NCBI GenBank assembly: GCA_024405255.1
Contig: JAKSOY010000004.1
Location: forward strand, 1-57,302
Length of the DNA: 57,302 nt
Reading direction: 5' to 3'
DNA from: Kiritimatiellia bacterium
GTDB lineage: Bacteria > Verrucomicrobiota > Kiritimatiellia > RFP12 > UBA1067
Position 1 is the first letter of the stretch; every line of letters starts with the position of its first letter. A program made the translations under genes and the position numbers. Positions 16,519 through 25,188 of the stretch are shown piece by piece. Below the pieces are notes generated by a model. It did no database searches and was not told where the DNA came from. It saw nothing but the letters and a program-made list of their open reading frames with translations.

Positions 16519-17151
16519 TCAAACTCCTACCCAAGAAAAACCAAGCCCATGCAAAAGCTCGACGCATTTCCTACGATCTTCTTCGGCGATCTCCCCTTGT
16601 CGGAGCATTTCACACGCCACGTATGGACCCTCCATGACAAGCATTTGCACGTCGTGATTCCGAAGATAACCAGAATACTTCCTCGCGCGGCTATCTGACA
16701 AAGTTTTCTCGTTTAAGTCAAGTATCCTGATGGAATCGCCAAGCAAAGAGGCCCATGCCCCTGATAACGATGGATTCAAGTAGATTTCGCCAGTACTAAG
16801 ATGCAGTCTACACGCATCGGGAGGTACGGCAAACGGATCCGCCACAGATCTATCGCGCTTTAGCTTATTGAAGCCCCCCGAGGCAAGACGGTAATTCTTC
16901 CATACATAACTCTGATTACGGTGTGAGGAGACCGGATGAAAATGATCGATTTCCATATCATGAATGGTAATTGGCCGTAGCGTATACGCGCAAATGCCAT
17001 GATATGCTTCATAGAACAGTTCCCGATACGGGGAATGGTTCCACTTGTCGTCAGGTCTTTGACTGGGATGGCTCTTTAACCATGTTCGCCCTGGTTTTGT
17101 CACATCCCTGTAAAAACCAGAAACCATCCGTTGTCGATCAACCCTGACCAT
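16519..17151 (-). CDS. HNH-type endonuclease, Septu PtuB-like
   Basis: 210 residues. The nuclease core is ICAYTLRPI at 53-61, MEIDHFHPV at 66-74, and VWKNYRLASGGFNKLKRD at 83-100, the usual HNH order (Cys-x-Tyr, Asp-His, Asn, Asn). Relatives usually carry zinc-knuckle cysteines after the first Tyr and before the final Asn; here they are Thr and Gly/Phe, so the zinc site looks reduced. The start at 17151 was chosen for GGAGG five bases upstream; it overlaps the ATPase stop by 14 nt. An HNH protein directly coupled to an AAA ATPase is the layout of the Septu (PtuA-PtuB) anti-phage system, in which the HNH partner degrades nucleic acid. Function here is inferred from layout. Confidence 0.8.
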   Translation of the reverse strand: MVRVDRQRMVSGFYRDVTKPGRTWLKSHPSQRPDDKWNHSPYRELFYEAYHGICAYTLRPITIHDMEIDHFHPVSSHRNQSYVWKNYRLASGGFNKLKRDRSVADPFAVPPDACRLHLSTGEIYLNPSLSGAWASLLGDSIRILDLNEKTLSDSRARKYSGYLRNHDVQMLVMEGPYVACEMLRQGEIAEEDRRKCVELLHGLGFSWVGV

Positions 17152-18538
17152 GCGCACCTCCACGGTATTTTCTCGCCAAACGATCAATGCGATAGACGGT
17201 ATCGTCTATATCGTTCAGTCTACGCAAACTCAAATTACGACAAAGCTCATCCAGTTCTCGGGCTTTTTCTGCTGGAACCGACTCGTCCCCATCATAAACT
17301 TCAAGGATTTCGTTTGCTTTTCGGATCCACTCTGACACTTGACAAGAATGCGTATCTGGCAAGTCAAAAGCATTGCTCTTCAACCAACTTTCAGCAGATC
17401 CCTTCTGCTGAAATGGTCTGTTTTCAATTTTCACACCCCCAGATTCTGGCGCAATATCAAGATCAAACCACCTATTGGGAGCATTTTCATCAACTTTAGG
17501 CAATGGCAGTTCGGGTTGATCCCCGCAAAACACGTCCTCCAATGCCGCCATCACCAACGGCGAGTGGGTCGAGATAAACATCTGCACATCTGGATTGTCA
17601 AACTTCTCCTCTGTACAAAGAGCTTTCACGGTTTTAAGCAATCCGTCCATCACCGACCTTTGCCAACGAGGATGCAAATGCGTCTCAATTTCATCTGCAA
17701 GAATAATGATTTGATCTGTTATTGGCAATCCACGGCTCTTTGCGGTCTTCACATGCTGCGAAACCGCCCACACCAGTACGTATGCCAGCGAAGCCATTCG
17801 TCGTATTGACGACGAAGCATGTTTAAGCAGAACCCTCCCGTATTTAAGCTGCAGAACAGGCTGCTCGTCGCCATCAGTTGTCCCAACATCTTCCAATTCT
17901 GGGAAGTCCACTATGTCGCCATCAGGGACAAGACCCTTCATGGCCATTTTCAGGAGATCAAACAAATACCCATTTTTCGGATTTCCTTGCCACCTCGCCC
18001 AATCCTGGAGAACCCCATTGCAAAATGAACTCTTTTCCACGGTCATCGTCGAACCATCCCATTTCGGAGCAGGGGGCCACAGCTCCGATGGCGACAGGAC
18101 GAATGCCTCAAACTCCTTCTTGTCGTGTTCGTCAGAACTGTAATTTTGAATGGGTTCCCAAACGGCATAACTACCATCGGCCATGGCATAAATAACAAGA
18201 CCGGCTTTGTGCTTTTTGCCCCTCCTGGCCTTCCACTGGGCGCGTTCCTTGTCATACGAAAAAGTCGCTTTATTGGTTTTCACCTTGCCCGCCGGACGAA
18301 AAACATACTCAAGCATCGCATCCTTCGCCCAGATGTCCCTCGGACGCGCCGGAAATCCCTGCGACAAACGACGATTCAAGTCTGCAGGCCAAACTCGGGT
18401 AAGGCCAAACCACAGCAAATCCAGCAGAAAGGACTTGCCAAGACTGTTGTCGCCCGTGAATACATTGACATGCGGCGCGAAGACAAGCTCCTTGTCTTCC
18501 ATCGGGCCTACGTTCTTGCGATTGAATTTCAAAAGCAT
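17138..18538 (-). CDS. AAA ATPase, Septu PtuA-like (AAA_21/SMC-type)
   Basis: 466 residues. ABC/SMC-type ATPase: Walker A GDNSLGKS at 29-36, signature-like HASSSIRRMASLAYVLVWA at about 240-258, Walker B IIILADEIETHLHP at 277-290, and switch histidine FISTHSP at 321-327. The signature lacks the usual SGG but fits the SSxxRR...LVWA form of stand-alone defence ATPases. Starts 19 nt after the TOPRIM-like gene with AAGGAG upstream, and its 3' end overlaps the HNH gene. In Septu the ATPase senses infection and holds or releases the nuclease; the same role is inferred here. The sequence is AT-richer than the flanking ligase and glycosidase genes, consistent with transfer. Confidence 0.83.
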   Translation of the reverse strand: MLLKFNRKNVGPMEDKELVFAPHVNVFTGDNSLGKSFLLDLLWFGLTRVWPADLNRRLSQGFPARPRDIWAKDAMLEYVFRPAGKVKTNKATFSYDKERAQWKARRGKKHKAGLVIYAMADGSYAVWEPIQNYSSDEHDKKEFEAFVLSPSELWPPAPKWDGSTMTVEKSSFCNGVLQDWARWQGNPKNGYLFDLLKMAMKGLVPDGDIVDFPELEDVGTTDGDEQPVLQLKYGRVLLKHASSSIRRMASLAYVLVWAVSQHVKTAKSRGLPITDQIIILADEIETHLHPRWQRSVMDGLLKTVKALCTEEKFDNPDVQMFISTHSPLVMAALEDVFCGDQPELPLPKVDENAPNRWFDLDIAPESGGVKIENRPFQQKGSAESWLKSNAFDLPDTHSCQVSEWIRKANEILEVYDGDESVPAEKARELDELCRNLSLRRLNDIDDTVYRIDRLARKYRGGAHGQG

Positions 18539-18557
18539 ATCGCACTATCTCCTTCAT

Positions 18558-19427
18558 TTACAACAAACCAGCAGTCTTTCGCCGACTCAACTCTGCCACG
18601 AATGTCTGTAAATCTTTCGGTATCTTCATTCGAGCTGCCTGATATTCGCCAATTGACTTTACCATGTCGTCAAGGCTTGGTGTCCCATGATAAACGTTCT
18701 GCATAACGAACTCGAAAATCTCCTTGCCAGGAAACTCTTTCTTCCACTTACCTGACGCGAGAAAACCTTTAAACTTCTGCACTGACCTCCCGAGCAGATT
18801 CTTCAAGTAGTCCGGCTTGAAAATTCGCCTACACACCGCACTTCGCTTCTTGTACCAAACATAATCATTATCATTGCGATTAGCGCCAATCAAGAAGGCC
18901 TCCGCATCTCCCAGGGTGGCAAAATGCACTTTCGGCCTTCGCTTTTGGGGCTGCTTGGGAAATCCATCACCATATTTAGTCTGCAGCTTGGCAAGGACAT
19001 CGCAGTAGGCCACATCGAAAAGCATATCACATGCCCTCTTCTTACACTGCGTCTCGAAATCAGCCGGCCTCAAGCCACTGTTGATCGCCAGCGTACAATT
19101 GGCAAGCGCATTCCAGTCCAGCAGATAATTCTCTATCTCATGATTGGACGAACGGAAAACATGTACATCCGGGTTTTTCCACCTGTCACAATTATCGCTT
19201 CCAAAATCACGATCACGCCAGCCGACGGCTCGGATCGAACTGGCAGAATGGTCTTCCCAACTGATCTGCACCAATTTCGTCACGCAGTCGCAACCACCGA
19301 CTGGTATGACTTGCCACGTAAAGGGAGGAAGCGGAAACAACTTTTGCAGATAGTAACAAGTCCGCCAATCTTCGACCAGAAGATGGACATCAAACGACAG
19401 GTCCAAGAACGACATGACGTTAGCCAT
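18558..19427 (-). CDS. TOPRIM-like DUF4435 protein, PARIS AriB-like
   Basis: 289 residues. The order of acidic residues fits the DUF4435/OLD-type TOPRIM fold: VHLLVEDWRTCYYLQKL with Glu19, IPVGGCDCV, RAVGWRDRDFG with Asp72 and Asp74, then HEIENYLLDWNAL with Glu97 and Glu99. The IENYLL motif is a hallmark of DUF4435. In PARIS systems the DUF4435 effector (AriB) works with an ATPase (AriA) and is a nuclease that cuts host tRNA. The start at 19427 has GAGGTGG upstream and overlaps the stop of the preceding ATPase by 8 nt. The C-terminal half is lysine-rich and unassigned. The assignment rests on motif order; a structural model would test it. Confidence 0.72.
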   Translation of the reverse strand: MANVMSFLDLSFDVHLLVEDWRTCYYLQKLFPLPPFTWQVIPVGGCDCVTKLVQISWEDHSASSIRAVGWRDRDFGSDNCDRWKNPDVHVFRSSNHEIENYLLDWNALANCTLAINSGLRPADFETQCKKRACDMLFDVAYCDVLAKLQTKYGDGFPKQPQKRRPKVHFATLGDAEAFLIGANRNDNDYVWYKKRSAVCRRIFKPDYLKNLLGRSVQKFKGFLASGKWKKEFPGKEIFEFVMQNVYHGTPSLDDMVKSIGEYQAARMKIPKDLQTFVAELSRRKTAGLL

Positions 19428-20388
19428 CTGCCACCTCGTTCTTGAAATCAGGCTCCGGCAGTCTGTCGCTCCTAATGCTTCCATCCTTCAGGTAGATGCG
19501 CTCAGTACTGTAAACGGAATCCCAAATGGCCGGGGAATGGGTCGCGATGAAGAACTGCGTACCCATTGCATATCTTTTAAGCATGTACACAAGCCGATGG
19601 TGCCAGACGGGATTAAGGTGAAGCTCTGGCTCGTCCAGAAACACAAAATCAATCGGGCGTCCTGTCATTGCCTTGTCGAGAATCAACGTACCAAACAACG
19701 ACAGCAGCTCAATTTCCCCTGAACTGAGTTCGTCTACGCTGATTCGCCCACCATCTCCATCATTTCTCTTCAGATACAATTCATATTTAGGCTCAACTGA
19801 CGAACCCAATCGCATCATTTCTTCCATGCTGCCAGACTCAAAGTCTGCCTCAAACGTTTCATCGCTGTTTGGATAAAAATCATGCCACATTCCGTTGACT
19901 TCATCGTTGACCTTGATCAGCTTTTGATACATTTCCTTTCCAGATGGATAGCTTGCATAACCAGGAAGATTTACCAAGCCCTGTTTCAGATTCCATAATG
20001 CGTTACGCTCGTCCTTGTCAGGCCGACGGCCTTTCTTGTTCACGTTAAGCGCAATTCCATGTACACGTTTTGGAGCTCGCCATGATGAAAAGTACAGCGC
20101 TGTGATCCGAGGAGTCGTCTTCTTGTTTTTCGCAGCACCCCCACATGAATCAAACTCGTAATCCGACGAGCCGTCCGATGCCAGGAGACTTACTGAATAT
20201 TTCTGCCCCTTCAATGGTTCCCGCATGTCAAACGGACTCCCCAGTGCCGTAAGAATGGCCTCAAGGACACTGCTCTTGCCCGAACCATTGAGCCCTGCCA
20301 AGACCAGAAAATCGTCATGGTCATCCAACGTCAGGGAAAAATCCCGAATGGCCCGATAATTTTTGATGTCGATCTTCTTGATTCTCAT
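19420..20388 (-). CDS. AAA ATPase, first gene of the defence-like operon (AriA-like/RecF-SMC type)
   Basis: 322 residues. Walker A GLNGSGKS at 32-39, signature ELSSGEIELLS at about 220-230, Walker B IDFVFLDEPELHLNP at 246-260, switch His IATHSP at 281-286. MRIKKIDIKNYRAI is the usual start of RecF/OLD-type ATPases, and AAGGAGAGG precedes the ATG. Coupled by an 8-nt overlap to the DUF4435 gene, matching the AriA-AriB order of PARIS. It is shorter than the AriA I know of (about 450 residues), with little room for a coiled coil, so it may be a compact variant or a different ATPase-TOPRIM pair. Confidence 0.82.
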   Translation of the reverse strand: MRIKKIDIKNYRAIRDFSLTLDDHDDFLVLAGLNGSGKSSVLEAILTALGSPFDMREPLKGQKYSVSLLASDGSSDYEFDSCGGAAKNKKTTPRITALYFSSWRAPKRVHGIALNVNKKGRRPDKDERNALWNLKQGLVNLPGYASYPSGKEMYQKLIKVNDEVNGMWHDFYPNSDETFEADFESGSMEEMMRLGSSVEPKYELYLKRNDGDGGRISVDELSSGEIELLSLFGTLILDKAMTGRPIDFVFLDEPELHLNPVWHHRLVYMLKRYAMGTQFFIATHSPAIWDSVYSTERIYLKDGSIRSDRLPEPDFKNEVADG

Positions 20389-20663
20389 GACCTCTCCTTG
20401 ACCAGCGGATTCACAACCTCATAATTCGCGATTTTGGTTGCCACTGCGGAAGGAATACCAACCATCCGCTGCAGCCCAACCTTTTGTCGAGCCCACGGCC
20501 AATCAAAAATTTCAACAATTTTCTACAGCAAATCACGCGATCCTCATTATGACTCCTCGGTGAAAAAAAACTATCACCGACAGGCGAAGATTCTACCACA
20601 ATCAATGTCCAAAGGCGAGAACTATTCTTGCGGTTCCATATTTTTATTTTCGACATTCGACCT
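20389..20663. promoter_or_regulatory. Upstream region of the defence-like operon, with a hairpin
   Basis: 275 nt with no gene. A 7-bp inverted repeat TCGGTGA / TCACCGA (20557-20580) encloses an A-rich loop (on the minus strand a U-rich loop). It may be an operator for the operon or part of the ligase terminator. No confident promoter was identified. Confidence 0.4.
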
Positions 20664-22691
20664 TCATCCGAACAAGGAGAGAAAATCATTCTCGGAAATG
20701 ATCGGGATGCCGAGGTCTTTCGCCTTCTTGTTCTTGCCGGATGTCGAGGTCACATCGTTGTTGATGAGGAAGTTCGTCTTCGACGAGACGCTGCCGGCGA
20801 CTTTGCCGCCTTGCGCTTCAACGTAGGCCTTGAGCGCATCGCGGTTCGGATAGTGGTGCACATCACCTGTCACGACGAATGTGAGCCCCGCACAGCGTCC
20901 GCCCGTCGGTACCGGGGCGGCCTCTTCCAGCGTCACCTGCGCGAACAGGTCGTCGACAACGGCCAGATGACGGGGATCCGCGCACCAATTCACAAAGGCC
21001 GCCGATTTTCCGGGACCAATCCCGTCGATCGAGGCGAACACCTCGGGACCGGGCGAGAAGAGATCCGCCGGATGCGCCGCTTCCGCCGCCTTCGCAAAAA
21101 GCTCTTTCACCTTGTAGGCGCTCAACAGGCGCTTCGCCACATCGACACCGCAGAGAGGAATCGACAGCGCCACGAGGAACTGCGCGGCCTTGCGCGTACG
21201 GGCCTTCTCGATGGCGGCGGTGATCTTCTTCGCGCTCTTCTCACCGAACCCTTCCATCCCCGTGATTTCAAGTTCGTGCGCACCGAGACGATAGATGTCG
21301 CCGAAGGTCTTGATCCACCCGCGGTTGACGAACTTCGCCAGCGTCTCGCCTGCGAGACCGTCGATGTCCATCCCGTCCTTGGACACGAACCGCATGAACT
21401 TGCGCAGCTCGCGTGCCGTACATTCGGGATTCGTGCAGAGGAGCTTCCGGGTACCGCTTTCCGCCGTGACGACTTCTGTGGCCGCGCCGCAGACGGGACA
21501 CTTCGCCGGAATCGTAAACGAGCCCACCGCATTCGTCACCTTGACGACCTTGGGAATGATCTTGTTCGCCTTGATGACCTCGAGTTCGGTTCCCTTCCCG
21601 CCGATGCCCAGCCGTTCGCATTCCGAGATGTTGCACAGCGACGCACGTTTGACCGTGGTGCCTTCGAGCTGGACAGGACGGAAAATCGCAACCGGCGAAA
21701 TGGACGCGACCGCGCACGACCATTCAATCTCCTCCAACACCGTCGCCGCCGTTTCATCCTGCCACTTGAACGCAAAGCCCGCGCGTGTCGCATGGTGGCC
21801 CGTCACCGAGCCGGTCTGCGCATAGTCCGTATCGTCGTAGCAGACGACAAGTCCGTCGACGGGGAAGGGATTCGTCCGATCGGTCACCAGCTGCGTCCAA
21901 CGATCGATGGCCGCCTGGATCGACTCAACCATCGGCGCGTCGATGCGTTCGCGTGCAACCGACGAGAGGCCCACCTGATCAAGGTAGTCCATCCGCGCGC
22001 CCCACGAGACGAGCTCCTGGTCCGTATGGACAAGCGTGAACGGAATCCACTGCAGGTTGCGTCCCTTGAGCTCGTCGACGTTCTTCAGCGTCAGCGAACC
22101 GCTCGCGAGGTTGCGGGGGTTTGCATAGTCCTCCTGCGAAGACGCGCAGAATGCCTCGAAGTCCGCATACGAAATCACGGCCTCGCCGCGAACGACGAGG
22201 TGCCCTTGCGACTTGATCTTGGTCGGGATGCCGCGGATGCCGGCGGCGAGATGGGTAATGTTCGTACCGATGTGTCCATCGCCGCGCGTCACGACTTTCG
22301 TGAGCGTACCGTTGTCGTAGGTGACGACGAGGGTGAGTCCGTCGAGCTTCCAGGAGATCCAGATGGGACGCCCCTCCGCCCATTTCGCGACTTCGCCGAC
22401 CTTCTTCGTCTTGGCAAGGGACAGTGCGGCGAACTCGTGCGGCTCCTTCTCGCCCGCAACATCGTCCGCGCTCACCTTGTTCGTGGGGGACTCGGGCAAT
22501 ACGACGCCGGTTTCCGCCTCAAGCGCCTTCAGCTGGTCGAACAGCGCGTCCCACTCGAAGTCGGTCATCAGCTCACCGCGACCGTTGTAGTACGCGTCGG
22601 CGGCTTCGTTCAATTGCGCGACCCACGCGCGCATCTGTTCGAGCTTGATGTCCGACTGATTCGACATCGGGGATTCCGGCTTCGCATTCAT
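20664..22691 (-). CDS. ligA: NAD-dependent DNA ligase (LigA-like, divergent)
   Basis: 675 residues, close to the usual ~670. Seals nicks using NAD+. Domain order fits LigA: N-terminal Ia-like helices, adenylation domain with Lys115 in SWKLDGLT, TRGDGHIGTNIT, NPRNLASGS, OB fold, a four-Cys zinc finger (CPVCG...CTNPEC), helix-hairpin-helix repeats (GMEGFGEKSAKK, IDGIGPGKS), and a BRCT domain with SKTNFLINND. Several motifs deviate: WKLDG rather than the usual xKxDG context, and a short N-terminal linker without the standard HxxPMLSL motif. It may therefore be an accessory rather than the sole replicative ligase. An in-frame TTG two codons upstream is possible; ATG fits the AAGG spacing better. 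Confidence 0.85.
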   Translation of the reverse strand: MNAKPESPMSNQSDIKLEQMRAWVAQLNEAADAYYNGRGELMTDFEWDALFDQLKALEAETGVVLPESPTNKVSADDVAGEKEPHEFAALSLAKTKKVGEVAKWAEGRPIWISWKLDGLTLVVTYDNGTLTKVVTRGDGHIGTNITHLAAGIRGIPTKIKSQGHLVVRGEAVISYADFEAFCASSQEDYANPRNLASGSLTLKNVDELKGRNLQWIPFTLVHTDQELVSWGARMDYLDQVGLSSVARERIDAPMVESIQAAIDRWTQLVTDRTNPFPVDGLVVCYDDTDYAQTGSVTGHHATRAGFAFKWQDETAATVLEEIEWSCAVASISPVAIFRPVQLEGTTVKRASLCNISECERLGIGGKGTELEVIKANKIIPKVVKVTNAVGSFTIPAKCPVCGAATEVVTAESGTRKLLCTNPECTARELRKFMRFVSKDGMDIDGLAGETLAKFVNRGWIKTFGDIYRLGAHELEITGMEGFGEKSAKKITAAIEKARTRKAAQFLVALSIPLCGVDVAKRLLSAYKVKELFAKAAEAAHPADLFSPGPEVFASIDGIGPGKSAAFVNWCADPRHLAVVDDLFAQVTLEEAAPVPTGGRCAGLTFVVTGDVHHYPNRDALKAYVEAQGGKVAGSVSSKTNFLINNDVTSTSGKNKKAKDLGIPIISENDFLSLFG

Positions 22692-22715
22692 CCGCAACTC
22701 GCCTTTCTCAAACCG

Positions 22716-24917
22716 TTAGTCGATTCGGACAATGCAGACCGCGTGCGGCGGCACCTGGACCTGTCCATCCGCCGCCACCTTCCAGGTCTGCGCCTCGGGC
22801 TTCACACGGTTCTCGGTGCCGACGTCGTTGTAGGCATCGGGCGAATCGCCCGCGAGAACTTTCGCGGAAAGGGACGCCGGGGTGGGTCGTCCGAGCGAGG
22901 CGAAGTCGATCGTGAGCGGCAGCGTACGAACCGGGTCCTTGTTCACGACGGCGACGACGAAGTGCGTGCGCTGCGCATCGGTCGTCACCACCGTGTCGAG
23001 GGCGTTCACCGCGTGCTTGCCGCACATGAGCGGACAGCAGGCCGTTTCACTCGGCTGCATCAGCGGCAGCAGGTCATTCGTATAAAGCTTGAACACATGG
23101 AACGTGGTGCGCTTCACGAGGCCGTTCGGGTGGGTGAACACAAGGCCCGTCGTATTGACCGTCGGCGAGAAACAGGCGATGGACATCACATCGCAGTTCC
23201 GCAGAAACGCATTGAGGAAGCAAGCCGTGTAGACGGCGTCCGCCATCGTGTAGGTCGCATTCGTATCGTTCTTGTCGCGCGCCGGAACATCGAATCCGCG
23301 GCGGAACATGCCGTGTCCAGGATGGTGCCAGCTGCGCGGATTCCACTCGTCGTAGGCGATCTTCACGCGGCCGGCGAGGCCCGCCTTGGCGATGATGCCG
23401 CGGGTTGCGGCGATGGCGTTCTCGGCGTAGTCGGCCCGTCCGACCAGCGCGAGGTAGGGCGAAGGACGATAGTGGAGCCACAGCGGATCGCCGTAGCTGT
23501 GGATGCTCACATAGTCGAGGTAGCGCCCCGCGGCGTTGAGCAGCGGCGTGGTCCAGGCGGCGCTCGTCGTCGCAGCCGCGAAGAGCTTGAGATTCTTGTC
23601 GACCTCGAGCATCATCTTCGCGCTCTCGCGCACGAAGGGCCCCCACTCGGCCGCCGTCTTCGCGCCCGTTTCGTGTCCGCCCCAGTTCTCGTTGCCCACG
23701 CTCCAGTACTTGACATTGAACGGCTCGGGGTTGCCATTCGCCGCACGCATCCGCGCATAGCGGCCGAAGGTGGCATTGCAGTATTCCACCCAGTCGCTCA
23801 TCTCCTCGGGCGTACCCGTACCGGCATTCGTGCAGATGTAGGGTTCGCAGCCAACCTTACGGCACCACTTCACATATTCGTCCGTACCGAAGGTGTTGGG
23901 CTCTTCGACGAACCAGGCCTTGTCCAGCACGCTCTCGCGCGTCTTGCCCACGCCGTCCTTCCAGTGGTAGGCCGAAACGAAGCAACCACCGGGCCAGCGG
24001 ACGATCGGCGTCTTGATTTCCTTCAGCGCCGCGATGACGTCCGTGCGGAAGCCGTCCGCATCGGCGAGCTTGGATCCCGGTTCGAAGATGCCGCCGTAGA
24101 TCTGGCGGTGGAAGTGCTCGAGGAAGGACCCGAAGATCATTGGATCGTACGCGCGCGGCGACTCTTTCGTGAGTGCCGCGAGCGAATTGGCATTCAGGGC
24201 CGGCGGCGTCTCACCGGGGGCGCAGAGGCGACCCGTGCCCTCATTGCCGTAGAAACGGTTTTCCACTTGATCGAAGAGTCCCACGGCGCCATCCGGCGCG
24301 CGGCAGGGAACGAAGTCGCGGCGAAGGCCGCCGGCATCCGACAAGGTGAACGAATAGAGTTTCATCCGGCACGCACGGCTGCGGCGGGCCGATCCCTTGC
24401 CGGGTTCGCGCGCGATGTTGAAGTTGAAGATGAAGAATTCGCTCTTACCGTCGTCGATGCGGCATTTGGTATTGACGATACGACCGCGCGCGGGGCCGTT
24501 CACCTCCTGCCAGCTCGCCTCGTTCTTCGCGGCCTTGAGGACCAAGCGTCGGCCCCAGACGAATCCCGGCCCCTTTTCCTCATACTTGAAGCGCGTCAGC
24601 GCCGCCTTTGCGTCCGCAGTACCCTTGAACGACCCGTAAGGCGCGAAGAAGACAAAACCGCCTGCGTTCAGATGCGAGTCGCCCGGCAAAGAACCGAAGA
24701 CGCCCGGATAGTCGTTTTCCTGTTCGGGCTCGACCGCGATGTCGCATGTCACCGCCGTGTCAGCCGTATGCACATAACGCGTATTCACATAGGCGCCACC
24801 CGAAGCGAACACATAGTCGAGCCGCGTGTAGTCCTTGGGCAAGGCGGCATTGACCATCAGGCTGCCGCCGCCCGCGACGGCCATCAAAAACGCAAGCGTG
24901 AATTTAGAGAACATCAT
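22716..24917 (-). CDS. Secreted alpha-L-arabinofuranosidase GH51 with N-terminal LamG-like domain
   Basis: 733 residues with a leader (SKFTLAFLMAVAGGG). Residues ~25-230 form a concanavalin-like domain with the pattern TRLDYVFASGGAYVNTRY ... RDFVPCRAPDGAVGLFDQVENRFYG, a leader domain I associate with PVC secreted proteins. The GH51 catalytic barrel follows: FLEHFHRQIYGGIFEPGS near 265-282, RWPGGCF near 307, acid/base Glu410 in YWSVGNENWGG, nucleophile Glu524 in AYDEWNPRSW, and a C-terminal beta-sandwich. It cleaves terminal alpha-L-arabinofuranosyl residues. AAGGA precedes tandem ATGs; a strong promoter lies at 24967-24996. Only 24 nt separate it from the ligase, so the two may share a transcript. 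Confidence 0.9.
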   Translation of the reverse strand: MMFSKFTLAFLMAVAGGGSLMVNAALPKDYTRLDYVFASGGAYVNTRYVHTADTAVTCDIAVEPEQENDYPGVFGSLPGDSHLNAGGFVFFAPYGSFKGTADAKAALTRFKYEEKGPGFVWGRRLVLKAAKNEASWQEVNGPARGRIVNTKCRIDDGKSEFFIFNFNIAREPGKGSARRSRACRMKLYSFTLSDAGGLRRDFVPCRAPDGAVGLFDQVENRFYGNEGTGRLCAPGETPPALNANSLAALTKESPRAYDPMIFGSFLEHFHRQIYGGIFEPGSKLADADGFRTDVIAALKEIKTPIVRWPGGCFVSAYHWKDGVGKTRESVLDKAWFVEEPNTFGTDEYVKWCRKVGCEPYICTNAGTGTPEEMSDWVEYCNATFGRYARMRAANGNPEPFNVKYWSVGNENWGGHETGAKTAAEWGPFVRESAKMMLEVDKNLKLFAAATTSAAWTTPLLNAAGRYLDYVSIHSYGDPLWLHYRPSPYLALVGRADYAENAIAATRGIIAKAGLAGRVKIAYDEWNPRSWHHPGHGMFRRGFDVPARDKNDTNATYTMADAVYTACFLNAFLRNCDVMSIACFSPTVNTTGLVFTHPNGLVKRTTFHVFKLYTNDLLPLMQPSETACCPLMCGKHAVNALDTVVTTDAQRTHFVVAVVNKDPVRTLPLTIDFASLGRPTPASLSAKVLAGDSPDAYNDVGTENRVKPEAQTWKVAADGQVQVPPHAVCIVRID

Positions 24918-24966
24918 TGTCTTATCCTTTTTCTTCTCGTGTACGACTCAATCGAAAGACCGTGAC

Positions 24967-24996
24967 AGTATACCCCATTCCCCCACGCTTCGTCAA
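24967..24996 (-). promoter_or_regulatory. Promoter of the GH51 gene
   Basis: -35 TTGACG (24991-24996), 18-nt spacer, -10 TATACT (24967-24972); predicted leader about 43 nt. Almost the same boxes and spacing as the promoter at 30997-31026. Confidence 0.8.
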
Positions 24997-25019
24997 CACC
25001 ATTCCGCAGTCGGTTGTAC

Positions 25020-25060
25020 CTAAAAACCAAGAAGCCGAACCACTAGGATGGTTCGGCTTC
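25020..25060 (-). terminator. Intrinsic terminator of the 1916-residue surface protein gene
   Basis: Perfect 12-bp stem (GAAGCCGAACCA / TGGTTCGGCTTC at 25031-25060, 6-nt loop). On the minus strand it is followed by TTGGTTTTTA. It lies about 130 nt after the stop at 25189. Confidence 0.8.
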
Positions 25061-25188
25061 GAGCAAGGTTTGAAAGAAACTTTCAGAAATTGGGTCGGGG
25101 ATCATCTCCCGCAGACACCATAGTATATGCTCACCTTCAAACCCAATGACAGGATTTTAAAATAATTTTTAAAATCTTTTCAGCTGGC

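Noticed and set aside
20628..24965. A plus-strand open frame of over 1400 codons opposite the ligase and arabinofuranosidase genes
   Set aside because: Low-complexity Arg/His-rich translation with no domain, antisense to two clear genes; a by-product of GC-rich codon use.
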